Source of the DNA: an uncultured Clostridium sp.
GTDB lineage: Bacteria; Bacillota; Clostridia; Lachnospirales; Lachnospiraceae
Direction: 5' to 3'
Assembly: GCA_900551135.1 (NCBI GenBank)
Contig: URUX01000097.1
Span: 1-9,221 of the forward strand
DNA length: 9,221 bases
Positions within the stretch are counted from its first letter, which is position 1. Each line of letters opens with the position of its first letter. Of the stretch, positions 1 through 6,064 are shown piece after piece. The position numbers were made by a program, and so were the translations under genes. A model generated the notes under the pieces. The model made no database searches. It saw only the letters and a list, made by a program, of their open reading frames with translations, and was not told the origin of the DNA.

Positions 1-7
1 CAGAGAC

Positions 8-88
8 AAAAAAAACCTGGTCATACACTAATGGCGCTTATATTGTTTTACAAAAACATATAAACAGCTACTACTGTATGATCCAGGT
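8..88 (-). terminator. Rho-independent terminator at the end of the operon
   Basis: On the minus-strand transcript the sequence ACCTGG-A-TCATAC (88-76) can pair with GTATGACCAGGT (26-15). One extra A-T pair at 75/27 gives about 13 pairs with a single bulged base, and eight T residues (14-7) follow directly. The 47-base interval between the arms is not unstructured: TTTTTGTAAAACA-type arms at 38-49 and 53-63 form a second hairpin of about 11 pairs with a 3-base loop, so the whole element can fold into a long rod. It begins about 98 bases after the adenosine deaminase stop codon and is oriented to stop leftward transcription. The pairing and T run are seen directly; termination is inferred. Confidence 0.8.
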
Positions 89-185
89 CTTGCCTAATTA
101 AAGTAACAATCCACGAAACCAACATACTTTATTCGCTTGTTCTTGTTACATTTTACAACAATTTATGGTATTTTTCAACTTCTTT

Positions 186-1172
186 TTATCCTTTTCGTAC
201 CTTTTCCATTAAAAGCTGTTTCTTCTCTGTCTCTAAAAAGGCCGCCTCAACGCTGTTTTTTAAAAGCTGTACGTTCTCTGCTTCCGTCATGCCGCATTCT
301 TTTAAAAGCGCAAACTCTTTTGCAATCGTTGTACCCGATACCGTCATATTATCCGTATTGACCGTTACCGCAGCGCCGCTTCTCAGCAGTCTGAGCAGAG
401 GATGCGCGCCTGCATCCGAAAAGGCTCTGGTCTGAATATTGCTGGTTACACAGCATTCCAGAGTAATGTTCTTTTGTCTTATTTCCTCTTCCACTGCCGG
501 ATCTTCTATACACCGTACTCCATGGCCAATCCGTTTCGTTCCCATAGAAATCGCTGCTTTTACACTTTCCGGCCCGTCTGCCTCTCCTGCATGAATGGTA
601 TAAGGCACACCCTCTTCCTGAGCCAGACGGAATAATTCTTTAAAATCACCGGTAAAATACAGCCCTTCTGCTCCTGCAAGATCGACTGCCGCTACTTTTG
701 TATTTCCTGCAAACTCTCCTGCCAGCTTTACGGTTTCCAGATTTTCCTTCTGGTTATCCCCGCCTCTCATGCAGCATAAAATCAATCTCGCATCCAGCAG
801 GGAAGACTGTGTTTTTAATCCCTGATCCAGACCTTCCAATACCGCCTCTATAACCTGACGCTGACTCAATCCTCTGGATGTGTGAAGCTGGGGCGCAAAC
901 CGGATCTCTGCATAGAGAAGGCCTTCTTTTGCCAGCTGGCCAATCAAGTCCTTCATTGCCTCCGACAGCGCCTCTCTGGTCTGAAGCACTTGTAATGGCA
1001 GTTCAAATCTGGACAGATACTCATTTAAATCCCTGCAGTCCTCTGGAGCCTGCAGGAAAGGACGCAGCTGCTCTTCTGTTTCAGCCGGAAGCGCAATATT
1101 CTGTTCCCTTGCCAGACGAAGAACTGTCTGTACCGGCAAAGAACCATCGAAATGGAGGTGTAAATCGATCAT
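186..1172 (-). CDS. add: Adenosine deaminase (amidohydrolase superfamily)
   Basis: Predicted cytosolic enzyme that hydrolyses adenosine or 2'-deoxyadenosine to inosine or deoxyinosine plus ammonia. The 328-residue product has the family's metal and catalytic motifs in order: HLHFDGS near the N-terminus (His5 and His7, metal ligands), HAGE at 194-197 (metal-binding His194 and catalytic Glu197), GHG at 216-218 (His217), TSNIQT at 243-248 and NTDN at 272-275 (Asp274, metal ligand). Length fits bacterial adenosine deaminases. The start ATG overlaps the cytidine deaminase stop by 4 bases (ATGA) and is preceded by AGGGAGAG, so the two are translationally coupled. It is the last gene before the terminator. 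The same fold includes aminodeoxyfutalosine and adenine deaminases; the neighbouring nucleoside transporter and cytidine deaminase favour adenosine as substrate. Confidence 0.9.
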   Translation of the reverse strand: MIDLHLHFDGSLPVQTVLRLAREQNIALPAETEEQLRPFLQAPEDCRDLNEYLSRFELPLQVLQTREALSEAMKDLIGQLAKEGLLYAEIRFAPQLHTSRGLSQRQVIEAVLEGLDQGLKTQSSLLDARLILCCMRGGDNQKENLETVKLAGEFAGNTKVAAVDLAGAEGLYFTGDFKELFRLAQEEGVPYTIHAGEADGPESVKAAISMGTKRIGHGVRCIEDPAVEEEIRQKNITLECCVTSNIQTRAFSDAGAHPLLRLLRSGAAVTVNTDNMTVSGTTIAKEFALLKECGMTEAENVQLLKNSVEAAFLETEKKQLLMEKVRKG

Positions 1173-1597
1173 AGTTCTCTCTCCCTTTCCAAATCTTTCG
1201 GTCCAAATCCCATTGGAAGAATTTCTTCCAGTGTAAACACCTGGTATTCCTCCGGATTTTTTGCAACAATCACCTGAAAACTCTTTGGATCACAAAACTC
1301 CATCATAACCTGGCGGCAGACTCCGCAGGGCGTACAGAAATCCAGTGTTTCTGCATCTTTTGGTCCGCCAACTACGGCAATTGCCGAAAAGCCGCGCACT
1401 CCCTGGCTTACTGCCTTGAAAAAAGCAGTCCGTTCAGCACAATTGCTTGGAGTATAGCTGGCGCTTTCAATGTTGCATCCTGTAAAAATCCGGCCGTCTT
1501 TCGCCAGCAGAGCCGCCCCTACCTGGAATCCAGAATAGGGGCTGTAAGAAAATTTCCGCGCTTTTAGCGCCTCTTCAATAAGCAATTTTATATCCAT
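1169..1597 (-). CDS. cdd: Cytidine deaminase, homotetrameric zinc type
   Basis: Predicted to convert cytidine and deoxycytidine to uridine and deoxyuridine with release of ammonia. At 142 residues it matches the short, tetrameric class in which zinc is held by three cysteines. The substrate-binding NIE motif is at 42-44, the first zinc and catalytic motif CAE at 53-55 (Cys53 ligand, Glu55 proton shuttle), and the second zinc motif PCGVC at 90-94 (Cys91 and Cys94 ligands). The N-terminal SYSPYSGFQVGAAL stretch is also typical. The gene starts 12 bases after the upstream permease stop with AGAGG about 6 bases before the ATG, and its end overlaps the adenosine deaminase start. Nucleoside ABC importers of Gram-positive bacteria are often linked to cdd, so its place at the end of this importer fits salvage of imported pyrimidine nucleosides. 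Confidence 0.95.
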   Translation of the reverse strand: MDIKLLIEEALKARKFSYSPYSGFQVGAALLAKDGRIFTGCNIESASYTPSNCAERTAFFKAVSQGVRGFSAIAVVGGPKDAETLDFCTPCGVCRQVMMEFCDPKSFQVIVAKNPEEYQVFTLEEILPMGFGPKDLEREREL

Positions 1598-1609
1598 AAT
1601 AAACCTCTG

Positions 1610-2545
1610 TTATTTTGATTTGACATACGGTTTTCCATTGGCTGCCGGTACTCTGGCATGTCCTACAAAAAGCACCAGGGTTACAATGGTTACCACATAT
1701 GGAATCATGGAAATCAGGTTTGGGGATATGGTGTTTCCCGTATTGGCAAGCACCTTCAGCCCACTGCACAGACCAAAGAGCAGGCAGGCCTTCATTGCTC
1801 CCTGCGGGGTAAACTTTCCAAAAATTACTGCCGCAATGGCAATAAATCCCTGTCCTACAATAACGATTGGACGGAACTGATTGATGGTCGCCAGAGTTAC
1901 ATAGGCGCCTCCCAGCCCAGCCAGAAATCCGGAAATAATAACGCAGATATAACGAATCCGGAATACATTAATACCCAGGGTATCGCAGGCCCTTGGATGC
2001 TCGCCTACTGCACGGAGGCGCAGACCAAAGCGGGTTTTATAAAATACAAACCATACGACTGCCACCAGAATAAAGCACAAATAAGCCGGTATATAGGTAC
2101 TGAATACGTTGTTAGCAAAAGAACCTACTGGAAATACGCCGTCAAACAGCTTTGGAAGCTTACTGGCTGTATCAATCGGAGGCGTATCCGTAGAGTTGTC
2201 GAACATGGCTTTGCAGAGGAAAATAGCCAGTCCGGGTGCCAAAAAGTTAATAGCTGTACCAGAAATGGTCTGATCTGCTCCAAAGGAAACACAGGCTATG
2301 GCATGAATCAGGCCAAATACTGCTCCCGCCAGGCCTCCGCAGAAAAACGCAAACCAGCCATTACCCGTAAACAGCGCTACTGCTGCTCCCGTAAATGCTC
2401 CAATGGTCATCATACCCTCAATTCCGATATTGATTACACCGCTTCGCTCAGAAAAGCAGGAACCTAACGCTGCATATAAAAGAGGTGGTGTTGCTACCAG
2501 AGTTGCATTGATAATCAGTCCGAGATTTTTAATAATTGCATCCAT
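1610..2545 (-). CDS. Nucleoside ABC transporter permease, second subunit (NupQ/YufQ-like)
   Basis: Integral membrane subunit of a BMP-type nucleoside importer, branched-chain amino acid/ribose permease family. With the ATG start the product is 311 residues, mostly hydrophobic, with about eight to nine membrane segments. Family marks are GVINIGIEGMM near residue 36, the cytoplasmic coupling loop GLRLRAVGEHPRACDTLGIN near 174-193 that should contact the ATPase, GQGFIAIAAVIFGKF near 231, and the C-terminal tail PAANGKPY. It lies directly after the first permease, with which it should form the heterodimeric channel. Two starts are possible: a GTG at 2551 that overlaps the upstream stop codon, and this ATG at 2545. 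I prefer the ATG because the GGGGG run at 2554-2558 is then 8 bases away. B. subtilis NupQ is the functional reference; the exact nucleoside range cannot be read from sequence. Confidence 0.9.
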   Translation of the reverse strand: MDAIIKNLGLIINATLVATPPLLYAALGSCFSERSGVINIGIEGMMTIGAFTGAAVALFTGNGWFAFFCGGLAGAVFGLIHAIACVSFGADQTISGTAINFLAPGLAIFLCKAMFDNSTDTPPIDTASKLPKLFDGVFPVGSFANNVFSTYIPAYLCFILVAVVWFVFYKTRFGLRLRAVGEHPRACDTLGINVFRIRYICVIISGFLAGLGGAYVTLATINQFRPIVIVGQGFIAIAAVIFGKFTPQGAMKACLLFGLCSGLKVLANTGNTISPNLISMIPYVVTIVTLVLFVGHARVPAANGKPYVKSK

Positions 2546-2550
2546 GATCA

Positions 2551-3609
2551 CTACCCCCTTTTCCTTTTCAATGCCAGTTTTTTAAACACATGGGATACTG
2601 CGATAAACAGAATAATCGTACCCATAATAATATCAACGACTTCAGACGGAGCATTAATCAAACTTAATTTGCTGCCGCCGTACTTCATGGCACCGTAAAA
2701 CAGGCCGGAGAAAATACAGCCAATCGGATTGGAACCTGCAATTAGCGCTACTGTAATTCCCTGGAATCCAAAACTCTCCTGGGTCGCAAACTGGCTGATT
2801 CGCATAGACATGCCAAGAGTCTGAACTGCGCCTCCCAGTCCTGCCAGACAGCCGGAAATCGCCATGGCAGTCATCACTGCACGATTGGCGCTGATGCCGC
2901 CGTATTCTGCTGCGTTGCGGTTAAATCCTACTGCTCTTAACCGGTATCCCAGAGTCGTCTTGTTAATGATAAACCAAATGATAACTGCTGCAATTACTGC
3001 CATAAAAATACCAAAGTTGGCACTGCTGCAGCCCGTCATCTGACGAATGCTCTGAGGCAGAAGAATCTGGGCAGACTCTAAAATGTCTTTTGTAGCCTCT
3101 CCGCCGCCTTCCTTGTGAATTGCTTTCAGATTGACTACATAATTGGACAGATAGAATGCTATCCAGTTAAACATAATAAACAGCAGTACTTCGTTAATGC
3201 CTTTTTTTACTTTTAAATATCCGACTACGCTTCCCCAGACTGCTCCGGCAGCCGCTGCTGCCAGAATACAGAGAGGCACGTGGATAATGGCAGGAACGTC
3301 TACTAAAATTCCCACCAGCACTGCTGCCAGTGAACCTACTACAAACTGGCCTTCTGCTCCAATGTTAAATACGCCGGTTTTAAATGAAAATGCCACGCTG
3401 AGTCCGGTAAAAATCAGGGGACTGGCATAAATAACAGCCCAAACCATAAACTTCGGCTTGCTGAATACTCCCGTAAACAGTTTGGAATATGCTGCAGCCG
3501 GACTGATATCTGCTACCAGTAAAAATACTGCTCCTACCAAAAAACCAAACAAAATGGCAATAAAGGTATACAGTGCATTACTGTTTAAAATACTTTTTTT
3601 CTCATTCAT
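2551..3609 (-). CDS. Nucleoside ABC transporter permease, first subunit (NupP/YufP-like)
   Basis: Integral membrane partner of the downstream permease. The 352-residue protein has a short charged N-terminus, a first membrane segment at about 14-33 and roughly eight more after it. The FNIGAEGQ motif at 81-88 is characteristic of these sugar/nucleoside permeases, and GYRLRAVGFNRNAAEYGG at 221-238 is the cytosolic loop expected to dock on the ATPase. SGCLAGLGGA at 252-261 and the glycine-rich segment near 280-306 also fit the family. It is longer than the second permease mainly through its N-terminal segment and the 160-195 extracytoplasmic loop, as is usual for this pair. The start overlaps the ATPase stop by 8 bases, and its AGGAGG lies inside the last codons of the ATPase gene, spaced 8 bases from ATG, which implies coupled translation. 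The protein ends in a basic KLALKRKRG tail. Confidence 0.92.
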   Translation of the reverse strand: MNEKKSILNSNALYTFIAILFGFLVGAVFLLVADISPAAAYSKLFTGVFSKPKFMVWAVIYASPLIFTGLSVAFSFKTGVFNIGAEGQFVVGSLAAVLVGILVDVPAIIHVPLCILAAAAAGAVWGSVVGYLKVKKGINEVLLFIMFNWIAFYLSNYVVNLKAIHKEGGGEATKDILESAQILLPQSIRQMTGCSSANFGIFMAVIAAVIIWFIINKTTLGYRLRAVGFNRNAAEYGGISANRAVMTAMAISGCLAGLGGAVQTLGMSMRISQFATQESFGFQGITVALIAGSNPIGCIFSGLFYGAMKYGGSKLSLINAPSEVVDIIMGTIILFIAVSHVFKKLALKRKRG

Positions 3610-5143
3610 GCCGTTTTCCTCCTGCCATCATCAGTCCCAGAGTATTTTCATCTGCATCTTTTCCAGCCATGCTTCCGCTGATGGCTCCGTCAAAGATTAC
3701 TTCAATCCGGTCAGACAGACTCATAATCTCATCCAGTTCGAAGGAAACCAGCAGAACTGCTCTGTTTTTATTTCTCTGTTCTACAATGTATTTGTGTACA
3801 AATTCAATGGCTCCTACATCCAGTCCACGGGTTGGATTTACTGCGATCAGCAGGTCTTTATCATTGGTCACTTCTCTGGCAATAATAACCTTCTGCTGGT
3901 TTCCACCGGAAAGCTGGCCGGCCGGCTTGTTCTCACTGCCGGAAGGACGAATATCAAATTTGCTTACCATCTCTTTGGCGTGTTCGAAAATGGATTTTTT
4001 ATTTAAAATTCCCTTCTGGGCAAAACTCTCTTCTGCAAAATTCTGTAAAATCAGGTTTTCTGCTACGGAAAATTCCAGAATCAGACCATGTTTCTGACGA
4101 TCCGCCGGAATACTGGAAATCCCTTTCTCAAACAGGGCTCTTGGCGTCCAGTTAAATACATTCTCTCCATTCATATAAATCTCGCCGGAATCGCCTTTTC
4201 GCAGTCCTGTAAGGATTTCCACCAATTCAGTCTGACCGTTTCCATCTACACCAGCCAGTCCTACAATCTCACCTTTGCGGACATTCAAATTCAGGCCTTT
4301 TAAAATTTCAACGCCACGATAGTCCTTTCCATGAAGATTTTTAATATCCAGAACCACATCTCCGGGCTTTACGTCTTTCTTTTCCACCACAAACTCTACG
4401 TCTCTGCCTACCATCATGGATGCCAGATCGTTTTCTGTCACATCATCCACTTTTACAGTCTGGATGTATTTGCCCTGACGGATAATGGTACAGTAGTCAG
4501 CGCTGGCCTTAATCTCTTTTAATTTGTGGGTAATTAAAATCACTGACTTTCCGTCGTTGGTCAGATGTCCAATAATTTCAATTAGTTCTTCAATCTCCTG
4601 AGGAGTTAAGGATGCTGTCGGTTCATCTAAAATCAAAATGTCTGCGCCCCGGTAAAGCACTTTTAAAATCTCTGCCCTCTGCTGCATGCCTACAGAAATG
4701 TCTTCGATTTTAGCGTCCGGATCCACCTGCATGTTATAGCGTTCGGAAAGTTCCCGTACCTTTTCCCTGGCTGAATCCAGGTCAACCTTCAGACCTTTTA
4801 CCGGCTCCATTCCCAAAATGATATTTTCTGTAACCGTATAAGGCTGTACCAGCATAAAATGCTGATGCACCATACCGATTCCCAGTTCAATCGCCTTTTT
4901 GGGACTGTCAATATGAACCTGCCGGCCCCCTACAAAAATTTCTCCCTCTGTCGGACGGTAAAGACCATACAGCACGTTCATCAGCGTACTTTTGCCTGCT
5001 CCGTTTTCTCCTAAAATGGCGTGGACTTCCCCTTTGTGGACAGTCAGGTTAATGTGATCATTGGCCACAAAGTCTCCAAATTTCTTGACAATGTCTTTCA
5101 TTTGGATGGTAACGGTCTTTTCTACATGACTCGTCTTTCCCAC
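3602..5143 (-). CDS. Nucleoside ABC transporter ATP-binding protein, two fused domains (NupO/YufO-like)
   Basis: Cytoplasmic ATPase that powers nucleoside import. From the GTG start it has 513 residues and two tandem nucleotide-binding domains. Domain 1 is complete: Walker A GENGAGKST at 45-53, signature SVGMQQ at 150-155, Walker B with Asp173/Glu174 in LDEPTASL, and switch His206. Domain 2 is degenerate: its Walker A reads GVDGNGQT (Gln304 where Lys is normal), the catalytic Glu position reads Asn436 in VNPTRGLD, and SFELD replaces the switch His, while the signature LSGGNQQK at 411-418 is intact. Such asymmetry is known for this sugar/nucleoside ATPase family. The start is GTG at 5143, with a perfect AGGAGG 7 bases upstream; an ATG at 5170 has no ribosome binding site and would place AGGAGG inside the coding region. 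The gene follows yjjW by 30 bases. Confidence 0.93.
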   Translation of the reverse strand: MGKTSHVEKTVTIQMKDIVKKFGDFVANDHINLTVHKGEVHAILGENGAGKSTLMNVLYGLYRPTEGEIFVGGRQVHIDSPKKAIELGIGMVHQHFMLVQPYTVTENIILGMEPVKGLKVDLDSAREKVRELSERYNMQVDPDAKIEDISVGMQQRAEILKVLYRGADILILDEPTASLTPQEIEELIEIIGHLTNDGKSVILITHKLKEIKASADYCTIIRQGKYIQTVKVDDVTENDLASMMVGRDVEFVVEKKDVKPGDVVLDIKNLHGKDYRGVEILKGLNLNVRKGEIVGLAGVDGNGQTELVEILTGLRKGDSGEIYMNGENVFNWTPRALFEKGISSIPADRQKHGLILEFSVAENLILQNFAEESFAQKGILNKKSIFEHAKEMVSKFDIRPSGSENKPAGQLSGGNQQKVIIAREVTNDKDLLIAVNPTRGLDVGAIEFVHKYIVEQRNKNRAVLLVSFELDEIMSLSDRIEVIFDGAISGSMAGKDADENTLGLMMAGGKRHE

Positions 5144-5150
5144 ACTCTTT

Positions 5151-5156
5151 CCTCCT
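5151..5156 (-). promoter_or_regulatory. Ribosome binding site that fixes a GTG start for the ATPase
   Basis: Minus-strand AGGAGG lies 7 bases before GTG 5143. The only upstream in-frame alternative, ATG at 5170, sits 3 bases after the yjjW stop and is preceded by AT-rich sequence without a Shine-Dalgarno match. This favours the GTG. Confidence 0.8.
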
Positions 5157-5173
5157 TTATATTCTCGCATTAT

Positions 5174-6064
5174 CTAAATAATGACGATTTTTTCCATGCC
5201 TTCCGCCCTGGCAATATCAGCCAGTTTATTTAAATAGCCCTCATCCGGAACCGGAAATCCGGCATATTCCGTTCGCACTCCCATCGGGCGGTAAGCAATA
5301 ATTTTATACTGGATTTTATGAACGGACTGATAGGGCTTTAACATAGCCGAAGCTTTCCTTACCGTTTCTTCTCCGTCAAACAGTCCCGGAACAATTACTG
5401 TACGAATCTCAAACAGCTTTCCAATTGAAGCCAGGTATCTGGCATTTTCCAGAATCTGCCGGTTGGAAGCCCCTGTTACTGTTTTATGATCCTCTTCCGA
5501 AAACGCCTTAATATCCAGCATCACTCCGTCTGTAACAGCCAAAAGTTCCGGATACTCCTTAAAATCCAGAGTTCCATTGCTGTCCAGCAGTGTATGCAGT
5601 CCCTCTGCTTTGCAAATGGAAAACAGTTCTGTCAAATATTCCGGATACAGGGTGCACTCTCCTCCCGATACGGTAACGCCCCTGATAAACGGAATCTGCC
5701 TGGCAATTTTTTCAAAAGTCTCCTCCGGCGTCATCTCTAAAATCCTTGGACTGGCATCATGTCTGCATACATGAATGCAGGTGTCGCACAGGGTGCATTT
5801 TTCCGGATCATAACGCAGGAAGGGAGAAGTATGTTCTCCTTCTCCCACCTGCATACAAGGCCTGCTTCCATCGTCCGTATTCCAGCTGAGAGCGCCGGAC
5901 GGACAGGCTTCTATACACTGACCGCACCCGATACACACCTTTCTGGTCTCCGGATTATGGCAATAAAGGCAATTAATATTACAGCCCTGAAGGAACACGG
6001 AAGTACGGTTTCCAGGACCATCCACTGCACTGAATGGAATAATTTTATTCACTAAAGCTTTCAT
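5174..6064 (-). CDS. yjjW: YjjW-family glycyl radical enzyme activase (radical SAM)
   Basis: Predicted activating enzyme that uses S-adenosylmethionine and an iron-sulfur cluster to place the glycyl radical on the adjacent YjjI protein. The 296-residue product carries the radical SAM CX3CX2C motif at Cys28, Cys32 and Cys35. Next comes a ferredoxin-like insert with two CX2CX2CX3C sets (Cys44/47/50/54 and Cys90/93/96/100), expected to bind two further [4Fe-4S] clusters. The SAM-contacting SGGE follows at 133-136. The N-terminal FSAVDGPGNRTSVFLQGC stretch is typical of glycyl radical enzyme activases. Length is close to E. coli YjjW, about 287 residues. The ATG overlaps the yjjI stop codon by 1 base (TAATG), with GGAAGG about 7 bases upstream, so synthesis of enzyme and activase is coupled. 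Assignment to YjjW rather than another activase rests on the partner gene. Confidence 0.9.
   Translation of the reverse strand: MKALVNKIIPFSAVDGPGNRTSVFLQGCNINCLYCHNPETRKVCIGCGQCIEACPSGALSWNTDDGSRPCMQVGEGEHTSPFLRYDPEKCTLCDTCIHVCRHDASPRILEMTPEETFEKIARQIPFIRGVTVSGGECTLYPEYLTELFSICKAEGLHTLLDSNGTLDFKEYPELLAVTDGVMLDIKAFSEEDHKTVTGASNRQILENARYLASIGKLFEIRTVIVPGLFDGEETVRKASAMLKPYQSVHKIQYKIIAYRPMGVRTEYAGFPVPDEGYLNKLADIARAEGMEKIVII

Noticed and set aside
103..149. GTAACAA/TTGTTAC inverted repeat between add and the terminator
   Set aside because: Only 7 AT-rich pairs across a 33-base loop; expected by chance.
186..1172. Aminodeoxyfutalosine deaminase of menaquinone synthesis
   Set aside because: No menaquinone genes are nearby, and the gene is translationally coupled to cytidine deaminase in a nucleoside importer operon.
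1658..2467. A 269-codon open frame on the plus strand
   Set aside because: It lies entirely opposite the second permease, whose membrane motifs are clear; the product is rich in Lys, Asn, Gln and Cys without any domain, and there is no ribosome binding site of note. It is a shadow frame.
3458..4097. Two overlapping plus-strand frames of 174 and 182 codons
   Set aside because: Both lie opposite the end of the ATPase and the start of the first permease, where the minus-strand proteins have conserved motifs throughout. No recognisable features in the plus-strand products.
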